From Prevotella sp. UBA4341 (GTDB lineage Bacteria; Bacteroidota; Bacteroidia; Bacteroidales; Bacteroidaceae), in assembly GCA_002393705.1 (NCBI GenBank), contig DGTH01000030.1, positions 10,822 to 24,041 on the forward strand: a stretch of DNA of 13,220 nt, read 5' to 3'. Below, one piece after another: positions 1-6,837 of the stretch. Made by a program: the position numbers and the translations under genes. Positions within the stretch are counted from its first letter, which is position 1. Every line of letters begins with the position of its first letter. The notes under the pieces are model-generated. The model was given only the letters and a program-made list of their open reading frames with translations, ran no database searches and was not told the DNA's origin.

Positions 1-1460
1 ACCTTGTCCATGAAGTAGCGGTCGTGGCTTACCACGATGACGCAGCCCGGAAAGTCCTGCAGGTACTCTTCCAGAATCTGCAGCGTCACGATGTCCAGGT
101 CGTTGGTCGGCTCGTCGAGTACCAGGAAGTTGGGGTTCCGCATCAAGACGGTACACAGATAGAGCTTCCTGCGCTCGCCGCCACTCAGCTTATAGACGTA
201 GTTATGCTGCTGTTCGGGCGTAAAGAGGAAGTACTGTAACAGCTGAGAAGCCGACATCTTACGGCCCCCCAAGTCGATGTAGTCGGCAATGTCGGTAATG
301 ATGTCTATGACCTTCTGGCTCTCGTCAAACTTCAGCCCCTCCTGCGAGAAGTAGCCGAAGCGTACCGTCTCGCCCACAACAATGCGCCCCTCGTCAGGTT
401 CCACCTCGCCTAAGAGCATCTTGACGAAGGTCGATTTGCCCGTGCCGTTATTACCCACGATGCCCATTTTCTCGAACCGCGCAAAGTTGTAGTAGAAGTT
501 CTTGATGAGGGTGTTGCCGTCGTAAGCCTTGGAGATATACTGACACTCAAAAATCTTGCTGCCTATATAGACGTTCGAGGCCTTCAGCCTGAGCTGACGT
601 TCCTCAATGCGCTGCTTGGCCACGCGCTCCAGTTCGTAGAAGGCATCCTCGCGGTACTTCGCCTTGTGGCCACGGGCCTGCGGCATGCGGCGCATCCACT
701 CCAGTTCCGTACGGTACAGGTTGTTGGCACGCGCTATCTCGGCGCGGCGGGCGTCAATGCGCTCCTGCCGCTTCTCCAGATAGTAGGCATAGTTGCCGCG
801 ATAGGTATAGAGTCGGCGGTCGTCGAGTTCCATGATGACGTTACACACGCGGTCCAGGAAGAAACGGTCGTGGGTAACCATGAGCAGCGTCTTGTTGCCT
901 CGCTGCAGGAAGCCCTCGAGCCACTCTATCATCTCCAGGTCCAGGTGGTTGGTGGGCTCGTCAAGTATGAGCAGATCGGGCTCAGTGATGAGCACATTGG
1001 CCAAGGCCACACGCTTCTGCTGTCCGCCCGACAGTTGCCCCATGGGCTGTTCAAGGTCGCGTATTTTCAGCTGCGTCAGTATCTGCTTGGCTTTCAGCAT
1101 CTTTTCTTCTTCGCCAAAGCCCCCTAAGTTAGGGGGTTGGGGGGCTGAAGAAGGCTTGTTCAGACCCCTACGGCCCCCTAACTTAGGGGGCAAAGTGCAG
1201 GCATCAAGCACGCTCTCCCGGGGGTCGAAGCGTGGCGACTGCTCGAGCATTCCCACCCGGATGTCACGTTGGAAGACGATGTCGCCGGAGTCATACCCCT
1301 CATGGCCGCTCAGTATTTGGAGCAACGTCGATTTGCCCGTACCATTCTTTGCAATGAGGCCTACGCGCTGCCCTTGACCTATGGAGAAACTGATGTCCTG
1401 GAAGAGCACGAGGGCACCAAACGACTTCGTCAAGTGTTGAACGTCTAAATAGGGATTCAC
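1..1460 (-). CDS. uup: Uup-like ABC-F ATPase (3' end beyond the window)
   Basis: Soluble ABC-F protein with two nucleotide-binding domains and no membrane segments; such proteins act on the ribosome. About 486 residues are visible and the C-terminal end lies off the left edge. Domain 1 has Walker A AKNGTGKS (37-44, Ala replacing the usual first Gly), signature LSGGQ (143-147) and Walker B LLILDEPTNHLD (about 163-174). A charged linker containing ELEWMRRMPQARG follows. Domain 2 has NNGTGKST, LSGGERRK, LVLDEPTNDLD and the H-loop VVSHDR near the edge. The linker and second half resemble Uup rather than EttA. The start is GTG at 1460: a TAG lies five codons upstream in frame and no in-frame ATG is available. 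No Shine-Dalgarno is visible, and an 8-bp-periodic repeat lies just upstream. Residues 91-114 are encoded by an inserted-looking palindromic repeat. The family is certain; the Uup assignment is likely. Confidence 0.93.
   Translation of the reverse strand, partial: MNPYLDVQHLTKSFGALVLFQDISFSIGQGQRVGLIAKNGTGKSTLLQILSGHEGYDSGDIVFQRDIRVGMLEQSPRFDPRESVLDACTLPPKLGGRRGLNKPSSAPQPPNLGGFGEEEKMLKAKQILTQLKIRDLEQPMGQLSGGQQKRVALANVLITEPDLLILDEPTNHLDLEMIEWLEGFLQRGNKTLLMVTHDRFFLDRVCNVIMELDDRRLYTYRGNYAYYLEKRQERIDARRAEIARANNLYRTELEWMRRMPQARGHKAKYREDAFYELERVAKQRIEERQLRLKASNVYIGSKIFECQYISKAYDGNTLIKNFYYNFARFEKMGIVGNNGTGKSTFVKMLLGEVEPDEGRIVVGETVRFGYFSQEGLKFDESQKVIDIITDIADYIDLGGRKMSASQLLQYFLFTPEQQHNYVYKLSGGERRKLYLCTVLMRNPNFLVLDEPTNDLDIVTLQILEEYLQDFPGCVIVVSHDRYFMDK
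1119..1191. repeat. Palindromic repeat element inside the ABC-F reading frame
   Basis: An 18-bp segment at 1119-1136 recurs as a perfect inverted copy at 1174-1191 with a 37-bp spacer. Each arm is itself a near-perfect palindrome, CCCCCTAA-G-TTAGGGGG. CAAAG occurs at both borders (1115-1119 and 1191-1195), as a target duplication might. The element is read without a stop as ABC-F residues 91-114, rich in Pro and Gly (PPKLGG ... PPNLGG), between ESVLDAC and EEEKMLKAKQIL. It resembles in concept the Rickettsia palindromic elements that sit in frame inside proteins. The repeat is directly visible; its mobility is inferred. Confidence 0.82.
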
Positions 1461-1465
1461 GGGGT

Positions 1466-1508
1466 TATTGGACTATTTTACTATTGGACTATTTTACTAT
1501 TGGACTAT
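1466..1508. repeat. Tandem repeat with 16-bp (8+8) period before the ABC-F start
   Basis: TATTGGACTATTTTAC occurs twice exactly (1466-1481, 1482-1497), followed by an 11-bp partial copy (1498-1508). Each unit divides into two related 8-mers, TATTGGAC and TATTTTAC. The array fills almost the whole gap between the engB stop and the ABC-F GTG, ending about five bases from the start codon. It therefore occupies the translation-initiation region of the ABC-F gene. Copy-number effects are possible but not shown. Confidence 0.88.
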
Positions 1509-1509
1509 A

Positions 1510-2109
1510 CTATTTAAGGGAGAGATTTACCTGTTCAATATAGCCGAGCACCTCGTCACGCCCCTGACGTTTCTCTGCACTGGTCAGGAAAATGGGCGGC
1601 AGTTCCTCCCACGTCTCCAACAGCTTCTTCTTGTAGGCTTCAGCATTAGCCGATACTTTACTTACTGAAAGTTTGTCTGCCTTGGTAAAAACGATGGAGA
1701 ACGGAATAGACGAAAGACCAAGCCACTCTATGAACTCCAAGTCTATCTTCTGAGGCTCCAGACGCACATCGACCAGCACGAAGACGTTGACCAACTGCTC
1801 ACGCTGTAGGATGTAGCCGCGAATCATCTGGTCGAGCTTCTCCACCTCCTTCTTCGAACGCTTGGCATAGCCGTAGCCGGGCAGATCGACCAGATACCAT
1901 TCATCGTTGATGATAAAGTGGTTAATGAGCAGCGTCTTGCCCGGTGTAGCCGAAGTCTTAGCCAACCGCTTGTTGTTGGTCAACATGTTGATAAGACTCG
2001 ACTTGCCCACGTTCGAGCGGCCTATGAAGGCATACTCGGGCTTCGTGTCCTTCGGACACTGACTCACCACGGGGGCAGAGATGACAAATTCGGCTTTCTT
2101 GATGTCCAT
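1510..2109 (-). CDS. engB: Ribosome biogenesis GTPase EngB (YihA/YsxC)
   Basis: Small GTPase of the TrmE-Era-EngA-EngB group, needed in studied bacteria for late assembly of the large ribosomal subunit. The 199 residues are normal for the family. All G motifs are visible: G1 GRSNVGKSS (30-38), G2 TPGKT (55-59), G3 DLPGYG (75-80), G4 TKAD (142-145) and G5 TSA (176-178). The ATG at 2109 is preceded by an AGAGGAA Shine-Dalgarno-like stretch. The gene follows the C69 dipeptidase by 23 bp and precedes the ABC-F gene, which also encodes a ribosome-acting NTPase. Identification is secure. Confidence 0.97.
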   Translation of the reverse strand: MDIKKAEFVISAPVVSQCPKDTKPEYAFIGRSNVGKSSLINMLTNNKRLAKTSATPGKTLLINHFIINDEWYLVDLPGYGYAKRSKKEVEKLDQMIRGYILQREQLVNVFVLVDVRLEPQKIDLEFIEWLGLSSIPFSIVFTKADKLSVSKVSANAEAYKKKLLETWEELPPIFLTSAEKRQGRDEVLGYIEQVNLSLK

Positions 2110-2132
2110 TGCTCTTTCCTCTAATTATCCTC

Positions 2133-3785
2133 TTATTTCTTCGGCATCTTCATGCGGTGACCGCTGTGGCGGTTCATCTCGCGTGCAAACTTCTCGGCCA
2201 TGCCCGGACGCTTGACGGTGGCTCCCAGTCCATACTGGTTCTTGTAGAACTGGCCGTCACGGTCGGGACGCTCCACCATGTCGTTATACTTCACGATGAG
2301 ATAGAAGGCCAGCTCGTGCCAACGGTCCATCATCTGCTCAGCCTTTAGGCACGAGTAGTTCGTCATGTGTTCCACAAGAGCCTGCTCGTCGTTCTGGTAG
2401 CGGGCTATGGCCTCGGCCTCTATCTCGGGCTGCACCTTAGCAAAGGCAGCATCGAGCGAGTCGCGCACCTGCTGGAGCGAGGGGAACATCAGCGAGTAGC
2501 GCGGATAGACCATGTTGCTTACCCAGTTGCACAGCCAGAAGGCATTGTCCATGGAGAAGTGGGTGTCGTCGGCACCCGGCGTGTTAAAGCACTCGGGCTG
2601 ACGCGTGTTGGCACAATATATGGGTACGTAGCTGACCATGTTGCCGTCGTCGTTGCCAAACCAGAAGCAGCCGCCTACCTGACGGGGCAGCCAGGAGCGC
2701 ATCTGCGAAATGAAAGAGAAGGCCGACTGCTGTGTCGAGGTGGGGCGTTCGTTGAAGTAGGTCTCACCATCGACCTTGTAGCTGAGAGGGCTGACGCGGT
2801 AAGGCATCTCCCAGATGCCGCCACCCAAGTCCTGGTCGAGCGCGAAGGGCGTGCCCTCATAGTGGTCGCGCATGGCGGCCTGCACGTCCTGGAGGGTGAG
2901 CAGACGGTTGGGCTTGATCCACAGCGGCATGGGCTGTGCGTTAGGGTCAATGCCCTCGGCCCAGGGCAGATAAGCTGAGAAGTCGTCGCTGAACCTATTG
3001 AAGAAGCTCCACACACGGGCTTCGCACCAGCGGCGTGCGCCGAAGTCGGCCGGGCAGTAGGCGTCGGCATAGCTGAACTCAGCATCCTTGCCGTTGAACC
3101 AGCCCATGGTGCGGGCATACTTGACGACGTTCTTTGAGTAGAGAACGTTCTGCTTGTCCTTCATGTCAAACTGACGTATGCGGCTCTGGTTGGCGTGGGC
3201 GCAAATCATGTCGTCGGGCACGCGCAGGGCTACCCAGACGGTGCGCTCCTTCGAGAGCTTGCGGTCGCTGCCGCAGCCCATCATTTCCAAAATCCAGACC
3301 TCGTTGGGGTCGCAGACGGAGAAGGTCTCACCCTCCGAGCAGTAGCCGTACTGCTCCACCAGCGTGGTCATGACCATAATGGCCTCGCGGGCAGTCTTGG
3401 CGCGCTGCAGGGTAATCCAGATGAGCGAGCCGTAGTCTATGACGCCCGTTGTATCGACCATTTCCTCACGGCCTCCGAAAGTGGTCTCGCCGATGGTGAG
3501 CTGCCACTCGTTGGTATTGCCTATGACGTTCCACGTCTCGGCAGCTTCGGGTATCTGGCCCAGGTATTTATTGGTGTCCCATTCGTATATCTGGCGCATT
3601 TCGCCCGGCTGGTGCTTACCGGCAGGGAAATGGTAGAGCGGCATGAAGGCCCCGTAGCTGTCGGCATTATAGGTGCAGAAGACGGAGCCGTCGGCCGATG
3701 CTTTTTTACCCACGATGAAATTGGTGCAGGCCATGGTGTAGCTTGCGGCCACAAGAAGCGTGGCAAGTAGAAAATGTCGTTTCAT
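2133..3785 (-). CDS. C69-family dipeptidase, secreted (PepD-like)
   Basis: Peptidase family C69 members are N-terminal-nucleophile hydrolases that cleave dipeptides. The 550-residue product starts with a signal peptide MKRHFLLATLLVAASYTMA followed by CTNFIVGKKASADGS. Cys20 is both the first mature residue and the expected nucleophile, so signal-peptide removal would expose the active site. Later blocks such as GETTFGGR, DYGSLIWITLQRA, SEGETFSVCDPNEVWILEMMG and GCFWFGNDDGN fit the family. I chose the ATG at 3785: the open frame reaches a TTG at 3818, but that start overlaps the preceding M23 gene's stop and would bury the signal peptide. The gene follows the M23 gene by 29 bp. Two adjacent exported peptidases suggest periplasmic peptide or wall-peptide breakdown; this functional link is inference. 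Confidence 0.94.
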   Translation of the reverse strand: MKRHFLLATLLVAASYTMACTNFIVGKKASADGSVFCTYNADSYGAFMPLYHFPAGKHQPGEMRQIYEWDTNKYLGQIPEAAETWNVIGNTNEWQLTIGETTFGGREEMVDTTGVIDYGSLIWITLQRAKTAREAIMVMTTLVEQYGYCSEGETFSVCDPNEVWILEMMGCGSDRKLSKERTVWVALRVPDDMICAHANQSRIRQFDMKDKQNVLYSKNVVKYARTMGWFNGKDAEFSYADAYCPADFGARRWCEARVWSFFNRFSDDFSAYLPWAEGIDPNAQPMPLWIKPNRLLTLQDVQAAMRDHYEGTPFALDQDLGGGIWEMPYRVSPLSYKVDGETYFNERPTSTQQSAFSFISQMRSWLPRQVGGCFWFGNDDGNMVSYVPIYCANTRQPECFNTPGADDTHFSMDNAFWLCNWVSNMVYPRYSLMFPSLQQVRDSLDAAFAKVQPEIEAEAIARYQNDEQALVEHMTNYSCLKAEQMMDRWHELAFYLIVKYNDMVERPDRDGQFYKNQYGLGATVKRPGMAEKFAREMNRHSGHRMKMPKK

Positions 3786-3814
3786 ATTTCTCGATATTGT
3801 TAATTTGATTTGAT

Positions 3815-5446
3815 TCAATAGATAATGTCGGTTACGTAAGTGGCCTCATTGTCGCGCAGGTCGGTCACGACAACCTTCAGCTGTCTCCTGGCTCCAGTCT
3901 TCTTGACAGGCGTGTTGCTTAGCCGGCATCCCACTTCGGTGAGGGCTTTGTTCAGAGGCTTCAGCAGCACGAACTGTCCGTCTATGTAGCCTTTGTACGA
4001 ACGAATGCCTGTGTCGCGGTCCTCGATGCCGAAGCGCAGGAAGCCGCCGTCGGTAGCCTTAGCAGTGATAACGGGCGGCTGGTCATCGTAGAGCAGCCGG
4101 AAGGTGCCCCCCATGTCCTTCACGCGTGCCGTCACCCAGCCGTCTTTATACTCGCCGCCCAGACAGAGGCTGTTGCCGAGTTTCCAGCCTATGAAAAGCT
4201 TGGTGGGGTCTTCTACGTCGTGACGCGGGGCCAGGCTGAGTTCGGCCTCGTAGAACAGCGGACAGGAGCGCTCGCTGAACATATAGGCCGGCGAGAGTCC
4301 GTCGGTGGTCTCGGCCTGTAGCTGAAGCGCAACGTCGGTGCCCACGTAGCCGTAAGGCACCACGAGCTGCATGCCGGGACGGGAAATGACGTTGGTATGG
4401 TTCCAGCGGAGCAGGTATTGACCCGACGGGGGAAGTGACGGGCCCAACGGGGAAACCGTCGGGCACTGTGACGGGGCGCCGTGTATGGTGAAGGGGTAGC
4501 GGGTCTGGTTGCCAAAGTAGTCGGTCAGCACGTACTCCAAGTGGTAGTCGCGCTCTTGGTCAATGCGCACGATGCCTCGCCGTTCGTCAGCTTGCAGAAT
4601 AGGCAGCGTGTTGCCTGGCTCTACAAACGACTTGAGGTACCAGCGGTCGTGCTGGCGGAAGTAGTCGTAGTCGCCCCACGAGTTGACCATGCGGTTCATG
4701 GCGTGGGGCACGCCGTTGACGTCGGCTCTGAACACCTCGCGTCCGTCCAGCAAGAGCTGCGTCAGCCTGATGCCGTAGTGGTTGCCGGAGTTCTGCATGT
4801 AGTCGTCGGCATAGAGCGCAAAGCCTACGTCGCCCCAGGCGGTGGCGGGGCTCGACGGGGAAACCGCCGAACGCTGCGGGATGGGACCGGAGAACTGGTA
4901 CATCATGACGCCATGCACCTGCGGGGACACGGTGTCGTTGACGTAGGCACCCAAGAACTCCAAGGGGTCGAGCATGTCCCACGAGCGGGTGTCGTGCACC
5001 TCAAGGTGCAGGTGGGGTCCGAAGCTGTGGCCCGTATTACCGCTAAAGGCAATGAGCTGACCTTGAGCCACGGGATAGTCTGATGCACTCAGGCTGATGT
5101 CAGCCTCCCACTGCTCGTGCTCGTACTGCCAGCGCTTCAGCATCTGCTCCAGTCGGGGCGAGAAGCGCTGCAGGTGACAATAAACGCTGGTGTAGCCTTC
5201 GGGATGCGTCACATAGACGGCATTGCCGAAGCCGTAGAGACCCACGGTAAGCCGGCTGACGTAGCCGTCGCCGATGCTCATGACGCGCTTGCCCTCCACG
5301 CCCTCGGTCCGAATGTCGAGTCCGCCGTGGAAGTGGTTGGGACGCGGCTCTCCGAAGTTGCCCGCAAGAGAAATCTCGTGGGGCATGGGGGGCGCAAAGG
5401 TGGCATTGACGGCAAGGAGCAACGAGGCTACGAGCGTGTTCAGCAT
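3815..5446 (-). CDS. M23-family metallopeptidase, exported
   Basis: Predicted 543-residue zinc peptidase of the LytM/lysostaphin-type M23 family, which usually cuts peptidoglycan cross-bridges or stem peptides. A signal peptide (about 1-18, MLNTLVASLLLAVNATFA) is followed by the M23 domain (about 22-165). Expected zinc ligands are H40 and D44 in HFHGGLD and H147 in PHLHLEV; H145 of that motif is the catalytic-type histidine. A charged insert near residues 98-116 separates YCHLQRF from the ligand motif. The remaining 370 or so residues are a long C-terminal part of unknown role. The ATG at 5446 overlaps the nadC stop by 7 bp, implying translational coupling. Around residues 328-342 and 193-199, short VSP-type coding repeats with matching DNA occur. 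The family is certain; whether the substrate is peptidoglycan is unproven. Confidence 0.93.
   Translation of the reverse strand: MLNTLVASLLLAVNATFAPPMPHEISLAGNFGEPRPNHFHGGLDIRTEGVEGKRVMSIGDGYVSRLTVGLYGFGNAVYVTHPEGYTSVYCHLQRFSPRLEQMLKRWQYEHEQWEADISLSASDYPVAQGQLIAFSGNTGHSFGPHLHLEVHDTRSWDMLDPLEFLGAYVNDTVSPQVHGVMMYQFSGPIPQRSAVSPSSPATAWGDVGFALYADDYMQNSGNHYGIRLTQLLLDGREVFRADVNGVPHAMNRMVNSWGDYDYFRQHDRWYLKSFVEPGNTLPILQADERRGIVRIDQERDYHLEYVLTDYFGNQTRYPFTIHGAPSQCPTVSPLGPSLPPSGQYLLRWNHTNVISRPGMQLVVPYGYVGTDVALQLQAETTDGLSPAYMFSERSCPLFYEAELSLAPRHDVEDPTKLFIGWKLGNSLCLGGEYKDGWVTARVKDMGGTFRLLYDDQPPVITAKATDGGFLRFGIEDRDTGIRSYKGYIDGQFVLLKPLNKALTEVGCRLSNTPVKKTGARRQLKVVVTDLRDNEATYVTDIIY
4422..4463. repeat. Short palindromic GC-rich repeat within the M23 gene
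   Basis: CCCGACGG (4422-4429) is matched by the perfect inverted CCGTCGGG (4456-4463). The segment between carries two related GACGGGGGAAGT / AACGGGGAAACC units. A 15-bp relative (ACGGGGAAACCGCCG, one mismatch) lies 400 bp away at about 4855-4869 in the same reading frame. The encoded stretch is Pro/Ser-rich (CPTVSPLGPSLPPSG). This could be a coding-compatible palindrome like the one in the ABC-F gene, or simply biased codon use in a flexible loop. Confidence 0.45.
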
Positions 5447-6288
5447 GCCTTAAAACTCATGTCGAGGCCTTTCACCGAGTGGGTCAGGGCACCTACGCTA
5501 ATAAAATCGACGCCCTGCTCGGCGTAGTCGCGGATGGTCTCGAAGGTGATGCCACCACTCGACTCCGTCTCAAAACGTCCGCCGATGATATCGACGGCCT
5601 TCTTCGTGTCGGGCACGGAGAAGTTGTCGAGCATGATGCGATCGACGCCACCGTGGTCAAGGACCTGCTGAAGCTCGTCGAACGAGCGAACCTCTATTTC
5701 AATCTTCAGGTCGAGGTGTTTTTCTTCCAGGTACTTATGACAACGGTCAATGGCATTGAAAATACCTCCGGCGAAGTCTATGTGGTTGTCTTTCAGGAGA
5801 ATCATGTCGAAGAGCCCGATGCGGTGGTTGCAGCCGCCGCCTATCTTCACGGCCTGCTTCTCAAGCATGCGCAGGCCAGGTGTGGTCTTGCGGGTGTCGA
5901 GCACGCGGGTCTTCGTGCCCTCTAAGCGCTGCACGTAGCGGTCGGTCATGGTGGCAATGCCGCTCATGCGCTGCATGATGTTCAGCATGAGACGCTCCGT
6001 CTGCAAGAGCGAGCGTACCTTGCCGGTTACTACCATGGCGATGTCGCCTTTCTTTACACGTGTGCCGTCGCACATCAGCACCTCAACCTGCATGGTGGGG
6101 TCGAAGCGGCGGAACACTTCCTTGGCGACCTCCACACCGGCCAGAATGCCGTTCTCCTTGATGAGCAGATGGCTCTTGCCCATGGCGTCTTCAGGTATGC
6201 AGCACAGGGTGGTATGGTCTCCGTCGCCTATGTCCTCGGCAAAAGCCAAGTCAATGAGGCGGTCAACTAATTCTTCTACGCTTAACAT
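5440..6288 (-). CDS. nadC: Nicotinate-nucleotide pyrophosphorylase (quinolinate phosphoribosyltransferase)
   Basis: NadC converts quinolinate and PRPP to nicotinate mononucleotide, CO2 and pyrophosphate in de novo NAD synthesis. The product is 282 residues from MLSVEELVDRLIDLAFAEDI, the usual length. Visible family motifs are EDIGDGDHTT, RKTTPGLRMLEKQAVKIGGG, NHRIGLFDMILLKDNHI, EIEVRSFDEL, DRIMLDNF and ESSGGI. The open frame continues 25 codons upstream to 6363, but that extension is basic, unlike the family, and overlaps the end of the upstream gene, so I chose the ATG at 6288. No nadA or nadB is in view. It lies 58 bp after the porin-like gene and overlaps the M23 gene by 7 bp. No promoter was found just upstream. 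Confidence 0.96.
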   Translation of the reverse strand: MLSVEELVDRLIDLAFAEDIGDGDHTTLCCIPEDAMGKSHLLIKENGILAGVEVAKEVFRRFDPTMQVEVLMCDGTRVKKGDIAMVVTGKVRSLLQTERLMLNIMQRMSGIATMTDRYVQRLEGTKTRVLDTRKTTPGLRMLEKQAVKIGGGCNHRIGLFDMILLKDNHIDFAGGIFNAIDRCHKYLEEKHLDLKIEIEVRSFDELQQVLDHGGVDRIMLDNFSVPDTKKAVDIIGGRFETESSGGITFETIRDYAEQGVDFISVGALTHSVKGLDMSFKAC

Positions 6289-6296
6289 CTTGTTGT

Positions 6297-6321
6297 ATTT
6301 TCGATTTACTGATTTTCGATT
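6297..6321. repeat. Short spaced direct repeat before nadC
   Basis: ATTTTCGATT occurs twice (6297-6306 and 6312-6321) with 15-bp spacing in the 58-bp gap between the porin-like gene and nadC, just upstream of the nadC start. It may be a small low-complexity repeat or a paired binding site; nothing else supports either. Confidence 0.5.
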
Positions 6322-6346
6322 GATGACTATTCTAGGAAACCTTGGA

Positions 6347-6817
6347 TTACAGATAGATACCAAAGCCTACGCCCAGACCGTAGTTGGTGTAGTCGCTGCT
6401 TTTGGTTGAAATGTCGAGATAGAGCTCAGGCTCCACGGTCACCGTACGACTCAGGAAGAAGGCGTAGCCCACGTGCACGCTGGGCAGGAAGTCGTTGTAA
6501 CCCGAGGCGTGCTTGTACTTCAGCATGGCACCCATGTAGAGTCCGTTCTGCACGATGTAGTAACGCGCGCCGGCACCCAGGTTGAACGTATCGTCAGCGT
6601 CCTGCAGGTGGTTGTAGCCTATTTCACCAAGAGCCATGAGGTTATCGATAAAGAGGTAACCCATGCGGGCTTTCGCACCGAAGTGGAACTTCTTAGCTTG
6701 GCTGCTCAGGTCCAGACTCGAGAGCGAGGCCTCGATATAGGTTTTTCCTTTCTCAAACTGTGCGTTGGCAGCTACCGACATCATCAGTGCTACCACGAAT
6801 AATGCTATTTTCTTCAT
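6347..6817 (-). CDS. Small outer-membrane beta-barrel (porin-like) protein
   Basis: A 156-residue protein with a clear signal peptide (MKKIALFVVALMMSVAANAQ). It continues with alternating short strands typical of an 8-stranded barrel, for example KTYIEASLSSLDL, FHFGAKARMGYLFIDNLMALGEIGYNHL, FNLGAGARYYIVQNGLYMGAMLKYKH, VHVGYAFFLSRTVTVEPELYLDIS and YGLGVGFGIYL. This suits the generic outer-membrane beta-barrel family; no substrate can be assigned. It starts 20 bp after the cstA stop and is probably co-transcribed with it, which could make it an outer-membrane partner for the transporter, but that is a guess. Confidence 0.85.
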   Translation of the reverse strand: MKKIALFVVALMMSVAANAQFEKGKTYIEASLSSLDLSSQAKKFHFGAKARMGYLFIDNLMALGEIGYNHLQDADDTFNLGAGARYYIVQNGLYMGAMLKYKHASGYNDFLPSVHVGYAFFLSRTVTVEPELYLDISTKSSDYTNYGLGVGFGIYL

Positions 6818-6837
6818 ACTATCAAAAATGGGGTTAA

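Noticed and set aside
3786..3818. TTG start extending the C69 peptidase by 11 residues
   Set aside because: It overlaps the M23 stop codon and adds polar residues in front of a complete signal peptide.
6361..6369. Minus-strand promoter before nadC (TAGGCTTTG)
   Set aside because: It has three instead of two bases between TA and TTTG and no TTTG at the right distance.
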